Positions 43,432-52,340 of a stretch of 61,682 bases of DNA are shown one piece after another. Below the pieces are notes generated by a model. That model ran no database searches, was not told where the DNA came from, and saw nothing but the letters and a program-made list of their open reading frames with translations. The DNA lies in the NCBI GenBank assembly GCA_016200135.1, contig JACQFI010000104.1, positions 1 to 61,682 of the forward strand, in the 5' to 3' direction. A program made the position numbers and the translations under genes. Numbering within the stretch: the first letter of the stretch is position 1; each line of letters opens with the position of its first letter. The stretch is from Planctomycetota bacterium (GTDB lineage: Bacteria > Planctomycetota > SZUA-567 > H5-PLA8).

Positions 43432-43689
43432 CTAAAGGTTCTTTTTTACGCGTTTCCGAACCCAGGATTCAAAAACGAAGGCCGTAGATATCCAAATGAC
43501 CAACGCAATGGCCGCGCGTAAAAGAAAAATACCGAAGCTTGAAATCGAGATGTAGCTGTCCCCCAGGTAGAAATCCATATCTTGATTGCGAGGCCAGAGC
43601 GTAAGCGCAATAAGAACGCCTGCGGATATGGATAGATACACGCAAGTGAGCAAGTGGAATTGAATGTGCCTTTTGTTTTCTACCGCCAT
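43432..43689 (-). CDS. Small two-helix membrane protein
   Basis: The 85-residue protein has an N-terminal helix (about 12-32, HLLTCVYLSISAGVLIALTL) and a C-terminal helix (about 52-73) ending FESWVRKRVKKN. The arrangement matches the two membrane proteins beside the Rhs locus (17526-18002 and 19030-19362), though the central GWPF block is absent. Family known to me mainly from planctomycete-type genomes; function unknown. It is convergent with GH51, five bases away. Confidence 0.65.
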   Translation of the reverse strand: MAVENKRHIQFHLLTCVYLSISAGVLIALTLWPRNQDMDFYLGDSYISISSFGIFLLRAAIALVIWISTAFVFESWVRKRVKKNL

Positions 43690-43769
43690 AAGATTGCGCC
43701 TAGGACACCCAAATAGAAATCGCCGCTTGTAGCATAAGCTTAAAGTTCGATTCAGACCGCAAGAATTTG

Positions 43770-44633
43770 TTACGCGAAAGTCCTGCGCCGGAACGCACCC
43801 GGGCTCTCGCCCGTCACCTGCTTGAACTGCTTCGCGAACGCGAATGGATCGGGATACCCAAGCGCGTAAGCGGCCGCCTTGATCGTGAGGCCGTCCTCCG
43901 CGAGCAGCGTTTGCGCGCGCTCGATGCGCCGGCGGATGCGATACTGATGCGGCGCCAGGCCCACGCGCTTGCAGAAGATCTTCCGGAAGCGTTCGTAACT
44001 CAGGTTCATCTCTCGGGCGATCTCCCGCGCGTTCAGCGGCCGGTCCAAGTTGGAGCCCAGAAGAATGCGCGCGCTCTCGAGCGCCTCGCCGCCGCCGCGC
44101 GCAGGCCCGTGCCGCCGCGCGTCCAGGCGGTGCGCCTCCACGAGCAGTTCATGCGCGCGCACCAGCGCCAAGCGGTGCGCTGCGGGTTCGGTGCGCCGCA
44201 TCAGTTCCAGGATCTCGTCGAAGAGCAGCATCAGGCCGTGGTCGAGGCCCGGCAAGAGCAGCCGTGCGGCCGGATCGACTGCGCCCAATTCGCACAAAGC
44301 CTCGTGAAACCGCGGATTGATCGCGCAATAGCACTCGGCCCAGCGCCCGTCGCCCCGGTGGACGATCGAATGCAAAAGGTTTAGCGGCATCTGGACCAGA
44401 TGCCCCGCGCGCAGGGGATAACTCTGGCCGTTCCAGTCGGTAAAGGTCCCGTCGCCCCGCAGAACATATAGGAAGAGAAAGTGCGGCCGCGTGCGGTTGA
44501 CGTAAAAGCCCTGCGCCGTCGGCTTGAGCGTAAAGCCGATGTTGATGACGCCGGCCTCCTTCAGTGGCACCGGCGTCTGCCGGAAGGCCTCGTGGCGCAG
44601 AAACTTTTTCAGCACAGCTTCCGAGACGGCCAA
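43770..44633 (-). CDS. AraC-family transcriptional regulator
   Basis: The 287-residue protein has an N-terminal cupin-type sensor (about 30-150) with FLFLYVLRGDGTFTDWNGQS and PLRAGHLVQMPLNLLHSIVH. A C-terminal AraC helix-turn-helix pair (about 185-285) has AREMNLSYERFRKIFCKRVG and AAYALGYPDPFAFAKQFKQV. It is divergent from the sulfatase at 44745 with 111 bases between, so that sulfatase gene is its probable target. It is not a close copy of the AraC protein at 40924-41793. Confidence 0.9.
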   Translation of the reverse strand: MAVSEAVLKKFLRHEAFRQTPVPLKEAGVINIGFTLKPTAQGFYVNRTRPHFLFLYVLRGDGTFTDWNGQSYPLRAGHLVQMPLNLLHSIVHRGDGRWAECYCAINPRFHEALCELGAVDPAARLLLPGLDHGLMLLFDEILELMRRTEPAAHRLALVRAHELLVEAHRLDARRHGPARGGGEALESARILLGSNLDRPLNAREIAREMNLSYERFRKIFCKRVGLAPHQYRIRRRIERAQTLLAEDGLTIKAAAYALGYPDPFAFAKQFKQVTGESPGAFRRRTFA

Positions 44634-44744
44634 GGTGCACCTCCACCAAGAGTGACCAATTATGACATATACGCGACCATTCTGGCAATGGCCTTTGAGG
44701 TGGAATCGGCGAGGCTCGGATCCATAAAAGGCAGGAGCAACCCC

Positions 44745-46259
44745 ATGTCAAAACGTCCGAATATCCTTTTAATCACCAGCGATCAGCAGCACTGGAACAC
44801 GCTCGGCTGCATCAACCCGCGCATAAAGACGCCCGCGCTCGATCGGCTGGCCCGCGAGGGGACGCGCTTCGACCGCGCTTACTGCAACAATCCCGTCTGC
44901 AGCCCGTCGCGGAGCACCATCATCACGGGGCTCTACCCGTCCTGGCACCACTGCTGGACGATCGGCGTCAAACTGCCCGAAGACGTGCCGACGGTGGGCG
45001 AAGTCTTCTCGAAGAACGGTTACGACACGACACTGATCGGCAAGGCGCATTTCCAGCCACTGGTCAGCAAGCCCGGCAGCGAGTCCATCGAGTCCCAGCC
45101 GCTCATGCGCGACCTGGATTTCTGGCGCAAGTTCCACGGGCCATGGTACGGCTTCGACCACGTCGAGACCGCGCGCATGCACGGCGACGAGTCCCACGCC
45201 GGCCAGCACTACGCCATCTGGATGGAAGAGCAGGGGCTCAAGAACTGGCGCGATTACTTCTGGCCCTGGCCGCACACCAAGGACATGAAGCGCCGCTACG
45301 GTGCCTGGGACCTGCCGCAGGAACTCCATTACAGCACGTGGACCGCCGAGCGCACGTTAGCCAACATCGAACGCAGCGCGAAGGCGGACAAGCCCTTCTT
45401 CCTCTGGTCGAGCTTTCACGACCCGCATCCGCCCTATGTCGTGCCCGAACCCTGGGCGAGCATGTACCGGCCCGAGGACATGCAGCCTGGCACGTTCACG
45501 CCCGGCGAGTTCGAGAACATGCCGCCGCACTTCCGCAAGACGCAGGAGCCGCACCCGGACTTCTCGATGTACCAGGAGAGCGGTTTCGCCAACCACGGCT
45601 TCAACAGCCACCTCGTCGACGCTGCGCGCATGCGGCAGAACATGGCGATCTACTACGGCATGACCAGTTTCATGGACCAGCAGATCGGCCGCCTTCTCGA
45701 AGGGCTCGACCGGCTGGGCATCGCCGAGAACACCGTCGTCGTCTTCAGCACCGATCACGGCCATTTCCTGGGCCAGCACGGCCTGACGGCCAAGGGCGCG
45801 TTCCACTACGAAGACTTGCTGCGCGTGCCGTTCCTCGTGCGCTGGCCGAAGCACGTGCCCGCGGGCCGGACCAGCAGCGCGCTGCAAGCGCTGATTGATC
45901 TGCCGTCGACGTTCCTCGCGGCTTCAGGGATCGAAGTCCCCGGCCTGATGCAAGGCGTCAATCAACTGGATGTCTGGCGCGGCGAGAAGCCCGAAGCGCG
46001 CGACGGCGTGGTCGTGGAGTTCCGCCACCAACCGACGAAGGTCCATCTGCGCACGTTCATCGACCAGCGCTACAAGATGACGCTCTACCGCGATCAGCCG
46101 TATGGCGAACTCTTCGATCTTCAGGAAGACCCGGGCGAAGTTCACAATCGCTTCGACGACCCGGCATTTGCCGGCATAAAGGCGCAAGTCATGCAGCGCT
46201 TTTTGAACGCGGAGATCCGGCGCGAGCCCACGCGCATGCCGCGGATTGCTGTCGCATGA
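44745..46259 (+). CDS. Sulfatase (formylglycine-dependent)
   Basis: The 504-residue protein starts at the ATG at 44745 (AGGAG seven bases upstream); an upstream frame of 88 codons overlapping the AraC gene is rejected. It begins PNILLITSDQQHWNTLGC. The catalytic motif is C52-S-P-S-R56 and a later block reads VVFSTDHGHFLGQHGLTAKG. The active-site Cys is modified to formylglycine before use. No signal peptide. It resembles choline-sulfatase and arylsulfatase-like enzymes; the substrate is undetermined. Divergent from an AraC-type regulator. Confidence 0.93.
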   Translation: MSKRPNILLITSDQQHWNTLGCINPRIKTPALDRLAREGTRFDRAYCNNPVCSPSRSTIITGLYPSWHHCWTIGVKLPEDVPTVGEVFSKNGYDTTLIGKAHFQPLVSKPGSESIESQPLMRDLDFWRKFHGPWYGFDHVETARMHGDESHAGQHYAIWMEEQGLKNWRDYFWPWPHTKDMKRRYGAWDLPQELHYSTWTAERTLANIERSAKADKPFFLWSSFHDPHPPYVVPEPWASMYRPEDMQPGTFTPGEFENMPPHFRKTQEPHPDFSMYQESGFANHGFNSHLVDAARMRQNMAIYYGMTSFMDQQIGRLLEGLDRLGIAENTVVVFSTDHGHFLGQHGLTAKGAFHYEDLLRVPFLVRWPKHVPAGRTSSALQALIDLPSTFLAASGIEVPGLMQGVNQLDVWRGEKPEARDGVVVEFRHQPTKVHLRTFIDQRYKMTLYRDQPYGELFDLQEDPGEVHNRFDDPAFAGIKAQVMQRFLNAEIRREPTRMPRIAVA

Positions 46260-46411
46260 CCTAGCTGGCGCAAGGTGCGTAAAGCGCCTAAATCAATCGC
46301 ATGCACTATCCTGCCGACCCCAGCTCTCGGGACTGGCAACCGCATCGAACCACACTATCCTTATCCTTTTCCTGACCTTTCTTGAGGCCACAGCGTAGAG
46401 GACGATCATCC

Positions 46412-48415
46412 ATGGCAGACAAGTTGGCGTGGGGGCTCCTGGCGACCGGCAACATCGCGAAGGCATTCGCGAAGGGGCTGGCGAAATCGAAGACGGGCCG
46501 GCTCGTCGCGTGCGGCAGCCGCAGCAAGGAGAACGCCGAGAAGTTCGGCAAGGAGTTTAACTGTCCCAAGTGCTACGGCAGCTACGAAGAACTGCTCGCC
46601 GACAAGGAAGTCCAGGCGGTCTACATCTCCACGCCGCACCCCATGCACGCTGAATGGGCCATCAAGGCCGCCGAGGCCGGCAAGCACATCCTCTGCGAGA
46701 AGCCGATTGGTATGAACCATCCGGAAGCGATGGCCATCATCGAGGCCGCGCGCCGCAACAACGTCTTCATCATGGAAGCCTTCATGTACCGCTGCCACCC
46801 GCAGACGGCCAAGCTCGTGGAGTTGATCAAAGAGAAGGCCATCGGCGACGTGCGCGTGATCCACGCGACCTTCAGCTTCCAGGCGGGTTTCAACGCCGAC
46901 AGCCGCATCTGGAAGAACGAACTTGGCGGCGGCGGTATTCTGGACGTCGGCTGCTACACCGTCTCGATCTCGCGCTTGATCGCGGGCGTCGCGCAGGGCA
47001 AACCGTTCGCCGATCCCCTTGAAGTGAAGGGCGTCGGCGTGCTGCATCCGCAGACGAAGGTCGACGCCTACGCCGCGGCGGTGCTGAAATTCCCCGGCGA
47101 CATTATCGCCACGGTCGCGACCGGCGTCGGCGCCAATCACGAGAACGGCGTGCGCGTCTACGGCAGCGAGGGCTGGATCTTCATCCCCTCGCCCTGGATT
47201 CCCGCGCGCGACGGCGGCAAGGTGACGATCACCGTGAAGGGTAAGAACGATAAGGAGCCCCGCGAGATCGCCATCGAGACCGCCGAGTTCCTCTACGGCA
47301 TTGAGGCCGACACCGTCGCGAAGTACCTCGAACAGCGCGAAGCCACTTCGCCCGCGATGTCCACCGAGGACACCCTCGGCAACATGCTCACGCTGGATCG
47401 CTGGCGCGAGTCGATTGGGCTCGTGTACGCCTGCGAGACGCCCGCCGTCTTCACCAAGCCCTTGCACAATCGTCCGCTGGCGTCGAAGTCGAACGCGCCG
47501 ATGAAATACGGCAAGCTCCCCGGCCTGAGCAAGCAGGTCTCGCGGCTCGTCATGGGCGTGGACAACCAGCGCAGCTTCGCGCACGCGGCCGTGATGTTCG
47601 ACGACTTCTTCGAGCACGGCGGCAACTGCTTCGACAGCGCCTACATTTACTGGGGCGGGGGCTCCGAGAAACTGCTCGGCCAGTGGATCAAGAGCCGCAA
47701 TCTGCGCGAGAAGGTCGTGGTGCTCGACAAGGGCGCCCACACGCCGCACTGCAACCCGAAGGCGCTCACGGCGCAGCTCAAAGAGAGCCTCGAGCGCCTC
47801 CAGACGGACTACGTGGACATTTACATGATGCACCGCGACAACCCGGAAATCCCCGTCGCCGAGTTCGCCGATGTCTTGAACGAGCATCAGAGGGCCGGGC
47901 GCATCAAAGTCTTCGGCGGCTCGAACTGGTCGCTCGAGCGCGTCGATGCGTTCAATGCGTACGCGAAGTCGAAGGGCCTCAGCGGCATGAGCGCGGTCAG
48001 CAACAACTTCAGCCTCGCGCGGATGGTCGATCCGGTCTGGGGTGGCTGCATCGCGGCATCGGATCCCAAGTCGCGCGCGTGGTTCGAGAAGAGCCAGACC
48101 GCGCTGATGCCGTGGTCGAGCCAGGCGCGCGGGTTCTTCACCGAACGCGCCGGTCCGGACAAGAAGGACGACGCGGAACTCGTGCGCTGCTGGTACAGCG
48201 ACGATAACTTCAAGCGCCGCGACCGCGCCTTCGAACTGGCGAAGAAGCGCGGCGTGCTGCCGATCAACATCGCGCTCGCGTACGTGCTCGCCCAGCCGTT
48301 CCCGACCTTCCCGCTCATTGGGCCGCGCGTGCTCAACGAGACCAGCACTTCGCTGCCGGGTCTCGGCGTCGAACTCTCCGCGCAAGAAGTAAAGTGGCTG
48401 AACCTGGACGCCTAA
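46412..48415 (+). CDS. Fusion of Gfo/Idh/MocA oxidoreductase and aldo/keto reductase
   Basis: This 667-residue protein joins two NAD(P)-dependent enzymes. Residues 1-345 are a Gfo/Idh/MocA dehydrogenase: Rossmann start LAWGLLATGNIAKAFAKG, CEKPIGMN with the catalytic Lys, and GGGILDVGCYTVSI. Residues about 360-667 are an aldo/keto reductase with the tetrad visible as Asp and Tyr in FDSAYIYWGGGSE, Lys in VVLDKGAH and His in DIYMMHRDNPE, then a C-terminal cofactor region. The frame is continuous, with no stop or frameshift at the junction. Sequential oxidation and reduction of one sugar, that is, channelled isomerisation, is plausible inference. Confidence 0.9.
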   Translation: MADKLAWGLLATGNIAKAFAKGLAKSKTGRLVACGSRSKENAEKFGKEFNCPKCYGSYEELLADKEVQAVYISTPHPMHAEWAIKAAEAGKHILCEKPIGMNHPEAMAIIEAARRNNVFIMEAFMYRCHPQTAKLVELIKEKAIGDVRVIHATFSFQAGFNADSRIWKNELGGGGILDVGCYTVSISRLIAGVAQGKPFADPLEVKGVGVLHPQTKVDAYAAAVLKFPGDIIATVATGVGANHENGVRVYGSEGWIFIPSPWIPARDGGKVTITVKGKNDKEPREIAIETAEFLYGIEADTVAKYLEQREATSPAMSTEDTLGNMLTLDRWRESIGLVYACETPAVFTKPLHNRPLASKSNAPMKYGKLPGLSKQVSRLVMGVDNQRSFAHAAVMFDDFFEHGGNCFDSAYIYWGGGSEKLLGQWIKSRNLREKVVVLDKGAHTPHCNPKALTAQLKESLERLQTDYVDIYMMHRDNPEIPVAEFADVLNEHQRAGRIKVFGGSNWSLERVDAFNAYAKSKGLSGMSAVSNNFSLARMVDPVWGGCIAASDPKSRAWFEKSQTALMPWSSQARGFFTERAGPDKKDDAELVRCWYSDDNFKRRDRAFELAKKRGVLPINIALAYVLAQPFPTFPLIGPRVLNETSTSLPGLGVELSAQEVKWLNLDA

Positions 48416-48439
48416 GCGGGCAAGGGCGTCCGGACCATC

Positions 48440-49276
48440 ATGAGCAAGCGCAGCGAGTGGACCTGGAAGACCGCCGATCCAGCGCTCAACGCGCGCCTGC
48501 ACCTTAAGTACGAGCCCGGCAACTGGGGCGATGTGCTCAAGGGCGCGTGGCTCGTGCCGCTCGCGCGCGCCGTGGCGCAGAACGCCGGCCGCCGGCCCGT
48601 GCGCTACCTCGATCCCTTTGCCGGCGCGCCGTCCTATCCGCTGCTTGATGCATCCGCAAAGCGTCTGGAGCAACTTCCCTCGGGCGAGCATGCCGAACGC
48701 GTGCGCGTGTTCGCGCAGCGCGGCGAGTGGCCCTCCTGCGCTTTGCTCGCGCGAGATACGTTGCTCGCATGTGGAGCCACGCTAAAGCTGAGCGTCTTCG
48801 ATGCCCACGAACTCGCGCGCAAGGCATGGGCCGGGATTCCAGAGACTGAAGTTCTGAACGTGAACTCGGGCGAAGATGCCTTCGAGAGGCGCCGTCGCGA
48901 GCGCCTCGCGCCGGACTTGGTTCTCGTGGACAGCTACGACTTCTTCGATCACTGGGGCGGCCTGCTGGCGGAGCTGTGCAGCCTCAGCCGAAAAGTCCCT
49001 GTGCTCGTCTATATCTTTAACACTGCCCCGCGTGGGGCAGGGTACGCGAGCCAGTACGAGCGCCTGCGGAAGAAACTAGCCGAGTGGGGCGCAGCACAGA
49101 GTCCGGTGCTGCTCGGCCGTCTGCCCTACGATAAGATCGAGACGCGTGCGCATCACGAAGTGATTTTGCTGGCGCCTTCGGCATTCACAAAAGGTATTTC
49201 GGAGGAGTTGAAGATCATCACCGAAGAGCTCGCGCGCAGGCACGCGGGAGATGCGCCGTTTGCGATCATCGCGTAG
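48440..49276 (+). CDS. RlmJ-like methyltransferase-fold protein
   Basis: The 278-residue protein opens with KYEPGNWGDVLKGAWLVPLA and YLDPFAGAPSYPLL, which match RlmJ, the 23S rRNA m6A2030 methyltransferase (NHADVLKH and LDTHAGAG blocks). The catalytic motif that should read DPPY is replaced by VDSYDFFDHW. The spacing to the following helix is kept. It therefore may bind S-adenosylmethionine but have altered or lost base methylation. It starts 24 bases after the oxidoreductase fusion and may be read through from it. Assigned by partial motif match only. Confidence 0.5.
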   Translation: MSKRSEWTWKTADPALNARLHLKYEPGNWGDVLKGAWLVPLARAVAQNAGRRPVRYLDPFAGAPSYPLLDASAKRLEQLPSGEHAERVRVFAQRGEWPSCALLARDTLLACGATLKLSVFDAHELARKAWAGIPETEVLNVNSGEDAFERRRRERLAPDLVLVDSYDFFDHWGGLLAELCSLSRKVPVLVYIFNTAPRGAGYASQYERLRKKLAEWGAAQSPVLLGRLPYDKIETRAHHEVILLAPSAFTKGISEELKIITEELARRHAGDAPFAIIA

Positions 49277-49375
49277 CCAAGTTTGAAATGAAGAAATTGC
49301 CAACGCGCCCTGCGCGATTAGGCTGCACCAATTGATCCTCTATCGAACGATACTTCTTTGCATAAGGAGAACCCA

Positions 49376-49888
49376 ATGACCATGATCGAAGCGGTGAAAG
49401 GGGACATCACCAAGCAGCAAGTGGACGCGATCGTCAATGCCGCAAACAGCGCGCTTGCTGCAGGTGCGGGCGTCTGCGGAGCTATTCACGATGCCGCCGG
49501 ACCAGAGCTCGAAGAAGAGTGCATGACGCTCGGCGGCTGTCCGACGGGCGAAGCGCGCATTACGAAAGGCTACGGCCTGCTCGCGCGGCACGTGATCCAC
49601 ACCGTCGGCCCCGTCTGGCACGGCGGCACGCAGAACGAGCCCGTCCTCCTGCGCGGATGCTACGAGCACTCCCTGAAACTCGCGGCGGGCCACAAGCTCA
49701 AGTCGCTCGCGTTCCCCGCCATTAGCACCGGCATTTTTGGATACCCAATCGATCTGGCAACGCAGGTCGCCGTTTCAGCCGTGCGCACCTTCGCGAAGCA
49801 GCCCTCGTCGCTCGAAGTGATCCGCTTTGTCTGCTTCAGTGCGAAAGACCTGGCCGACTACGAGCGCGAATTGGCGGTCCAAGGATAA
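49376..49888 (+). CDS. Macrodomain O-acetyl-ADP-ribose deacetylase
   Basis: The 170-residue single macrodomain protein begins MTMIEAVKGDITKQQVDAIVN. The ADP-ribose-binding blocks are NAANSALAAGAGVCGAIHDAAG and AFPAISTGIFGYPIDLA, as in YmdB and MacroD enzymes. It removes acetyl from O-acetyl-ADP-ribose or hydrolyses ADP-ribosyl groups. AGGAG six bases before 49376 selects this Met over the one six codons upstream. It is followed after 4 bases by the PEBP lipoprotein gene. Confidence 0.92.
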   Translation: MTMIEAVKGDITKQQVDAIVNAANSALAAGAGVCGAIHDAAGPELEEECMTLGGCPTGEARITKGYGLLARHVIHTVGPVWHGGTQNEPVLLRGCYEHSLKLAAGHKLKSLAFPAISTGIFGYPIDLATQVAVSAVRTFAKQPSSLEVIRFVCFSAKDLADYERELAVQG

Positions 49889-49892
49889 AGCC

Positions 49893-50465
49893 ATGCTCAA
49901 GAATTTGCGCACAGCCTGCGCCTTCCTTTTGGCGGCCATGCTCGCGTCGTGCTCCAACGATGGCGGGAAATCGAACGCGAAACCCGAGGCCGAGAGCGCG
50001 CCCATGTCGATCACCGTGGAGAGCACGGCCTTCATGGCCGGCGAAAAGATCCCCGCGAAGTTCACAGGCGAGGGCGACGACGTCTCGCCTGCGCTCCGTT
50101 GGAAGGGCGCGCCTGCGGGCGCAAAAGAGTTCGCGCTGATCTGCGACGACCCCGACGCGCCGAGGGCCGAACCGTGGGTGCATTGGGTCGCGTGGAGTAT
50201 CCCGGCCGACGCGCAGGAACTGCCCGAGAGCGCCTCGCGTTCCCTCAAGAACCTCAAGGAAGGCGAGAACGATTTTGGCAATCCGGGCTACAACGGCCCC
50301 ATGCCGCCCAAAGGCCACGGCGTGCACCACTATCGTTTTAAATTGTATGCGCTAAAGGAAGCGCTCGACCTCAAGCCGGGGGCGTCCTGCTCCGAATTGC
50401 TCGCGGCGATGAAGGGCAAAATTCTTGCGCAAGGCGAACTGATCGGCGCCTACGAGCGCAAGTAG
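49893..50465 (+). CDS. PEBP-family (YbhB/YbcL-like) lipoprotein
   Basis: This 190-residue protein has a lipoprotein signal (LLAAMLASC, lipid Cys at residue 20), giving a membrane-anchored periplasmic protein. The core is a phosphatidylethanolamine-binding-protein-like fold: KFTGEGDDVSPALRWKGAPAG, LICDDPDAPRAEPWVHWVAW, and GHGVHHYRFKLYAL. Bacterial members are of unclear function. The longer frame starting at 49827 lies inside the preceding gene and is rejected. Likely co-transcribed with the macrodomain gene. Confidence 0.9.
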   Translation: MLKNLRTACAFLLAAMLASCSNDGGKSNAKPEAESAPMSITVESTAFMAGEKIPAKFTGEGDDVSPALRWKGAPAGAKEFALICDDPDAPRAEPWVHWVAWSIPADAQELPESASRSLKNLKEGENDFGNPGYNGPMPPKGHGVHHYRFKLYALKEALDLKPGASCSELLAAMKGKILAQGELIGAYERK

Positions 50466-50479
50466 TTCCGCGCTGGCGA

Positions 50480-51454
50480 TTACTCTTCCGAAGACGATCC
50501 GCCCGAGACAAACGTAAGGTCCGACGCCTTGATCTTGCTCGCGTCGAACTTCTTGGCGGACTCCAGCATTTTGTCGAGCGTCTTCTCGAACTCGCCGCGC
50601 GGCGCCTTTTGGCCCGGCTTCGGCGGCTTCTGCCAGCGCAGCGGATTGATGCGCGCGATCACGAACGTCTTCAGGTACGGGCTCTTCAGCCCCGCTTCCT
50701 GCAATTTCTTCACGCACTCCTTCACGACCTCGTCCAGTTCCAGCACGCGCTCGGCGTTCTTGGCGTGCTCTTTCAGCGCCTTTGCGAGCGGGGTCGGCGA
50801 GAAGTCCACGCAGCGCCGCACGATCGGCATGTACGCGCTGCCGCTGAAGCGCGGGTTCTTCTCGTAGCACTGCCCAATGGTGAGGTACGCCGGTTCTTCG
50901 AACTCGAACGCCCAGTCGCTCAAGGGCCGGCTGCCGGTCGTGCTGTCCTCGGTCAGGCCGCGCGCCATGCGCACCACTTCCAGCGATTTGTCCTTCAGGT
51001 TGTGCGCCTTCTCGGTGTTCAGCGCGAGGATCCGGTACGCAACCTCGATATCCGGCAGGATCAGCGCCACGATCGTCTTCGCGCCCAGCCGCCGCATGGC
51101 GTCCAGCCGGTGCATGCCGTTGGGCGTCCAGTAACCCTGGCCGTCCTGCGCGCGCGTCGCGATCACCGGGTCGAGGAAGCGTCCGACCTTGGGGATCACC
51201 GTCTCGAGCCGCTTCGCGTGCGTCTCGCTGAGCTCGCGCTGGTACGGCGTCGGCGCGACCTTGTCGAGCGGCAGCGCGGCCATCACCACCCACTTGCCGC
51301 CGTACGGATCGCGATAACTGCTCAGCACGGCGCCGCCGTCCGCCGTCACCTGGCTGCAGAGCGCCGTTACGTCCGCCGGCGCCGCGCCGCCGGAGACTTC
51401 CGCGGCGGCCAGTCCGGTGCTTCCCTTTGCGGGTCGTTTCTTGCGCGCGGCCAT
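50480..51454 (-). CDS. ParB/Srx-domain protein
   Basis: The 324-residue protein starts at 51454 (AGGAG six bases upstream). The N-terminal tail is basic (MAARKKRPAKGS). The ParB nuclease-like core (about 65-150) has PTPYQRELSETHAKRLETVI and WTPNGMHRLDAMRRLGAK, equivalent to the GERRxRA box of ParB. The C-terminal part is helical and Lys-rich, unlike chromosomal ParB, and no adjacent parA exists here. It may bind DNA or use CTP as other ParB-box proteins do. It is not a neighbour of the ParA at 4943, so pairing with it is speculation. Confidence 0.75.
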   Translation of the reverse strand: MAARKKRPAKGSTGLAAAEVSGGAAPADVTALCSQVTADGGAVLSSYRDPYGGKWVVMAALPLDKVAPTPYQRELSETHAKRLETVIPKVGRFLDPVIATRAQDGQGYWTPNGMHRLDAMRRLGAKTIVALILPDIEVAYRILALNTEKAHNLKDKSLEVVRMARGLTEDSTTGSRPLSDWAFEFEEPAYLTIGQCYEKNPRFSGSAYMPIVRRCVDFSPTPLAKALKEHAKNAERVLELDEVVKECVKKLQEAGLKSPYLKTFVIARINPLRWQKPPKPGQKAPRGEFEKTLDKMLESAKKFDASKIKASDLTFVSGGSSSEE

Positions 51455-51477
51455 GCATTTCTCCTGAAAATGAAATC

Positions 51478-52131
51478 TTATTTCAACCCGTGCTGCTGCT
51501 TGAAGACCGGCCAATCGCGCTTGAGCTGGATGAACGCGGCCAGGTCCTTGCAGCGCAGGAACGGGTTGGTGCGCTTCTCGAGCCCCATCGTGGAACTCGG
51601 CCGGATGCCGTAGTCGTGCCCGGGCCAGAGCGTCGTTGCGTCGGGCAGTTCGCGCAGCACGCGCTGCAAGCTGTTCCACTCGATGCGCGCGGCCTCATCG
51701 GTGGTGGTGCCGCCGACTTTACCCACGAAGATCAGATCGCCGGTGATGGCAATAGGCGGATCGGGCATCGCAAGAATCAGATGGTCTTCACAGTGCCCGG
51801 GTGTATGCAACACGCGCAGCTTAAAGCTCCCAACTTCCAGCACCGTGTTATCGGCCAGCCGTACGTCCGGCAGCGTGGGCGAGTCCGGATGCGCGGCGAC
51901 CGGCGCGCCGGTCAGCTCCACCGCTTTTGCGTTGCCGTTGATGTGATCGCCATGGCCGTGCGTATTGACGATGTGGGTGACCTTCAATTCCTGCGCCTTG
52001 GCCCGTTCGACGAGTTGCTCCGGCGTGTATGCCGGATCGATCAGGATGCAGACCTTGGCGTTGCGGTCGCCGAGCAGATACCCGAAGTTCCGGTCCCCGC
52101 CGATGCGGATCTGTTCGAAGACCAGGTCCAT
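51478..52131 (-). CDS. MBL-fold metallo-hydrolase, glyoxalase II-like
   Basis: The 217-residue protein starts at 52131 (GAGGG seven bases upstream, preferred over the Met two codons earlier). The zinc motif HxHxDH is seen as THGHGDHINGN (about residues 57-67). A further His is in LHTPGHCEDHLIL, an Asp in AITGDLIFVG, and a terminal His in LWPGHDYG. The pattern resembles glyoxalase II and persulfide dioxygenase-type enzymes; the substrate is not fixed. Its stop is 23 bases upstream of the start of the ParB-domain gene on the same strand. Confidence 0.9.
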   Translation of the reverse strand: MDLVFEQIRIGGDRNFGYLLGDRNAKVCILIDPAYTPEQLVERAKAQELKVTHIVNTHGHGDHINGNAKAVELTGAPVAAHPDSPTLPDVRLADNTVLEVGSFKLRVLHTPGHCEDHLILAMPDPPIAITGDLIFVGKVGGTTTDEAARIEWNSLQRVLRELPDATTLWPGHDYGIRPSSTMGLEKRTNPFLRCKDLAAFIQLKRDWPVFKQQHGLK

Positions 52132-52181
52132 GCACATTCCCTCGATATTCGCGAATCCAAAGACTATCTAACAGATTGTTC

Positions 52182-52263
52182 TTAACCGCCAAGCCGCCAA
52201 AGCGCCAAGAACTGCTTTGGCTGGTAAAATCGGCTTTCTTGGCGCTTTGGCGTCTTGACCGTT
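52182..52263. repeat. Dispersed palindromic repeat, copy 2
   Basis: Left arm CCGCCAAGCCGCCAAAGCGC and right arm GGCGCTTTGGCGTCTTGACC pair at about 25 of 28 positions. The arms match the element at 40829-40909. It lies in the intergenic space upstream of the MBL gene. Confidence 0.8.
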
Positions 52264-52340
52264 CATATAGGTTCGTTCCCTTGCGGCTTCCGTTCGAGCA
52301 TCTACGCTATGACACGCATTGACCGAACCGCGCTCAATTG

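Noticed and set aside
50480..51454. ParB-domain protein as the missing partner of the ParA at 4943
   Set aside because: They are 45 kb apart and in unrelated contexts; nothing in the sequence links them.
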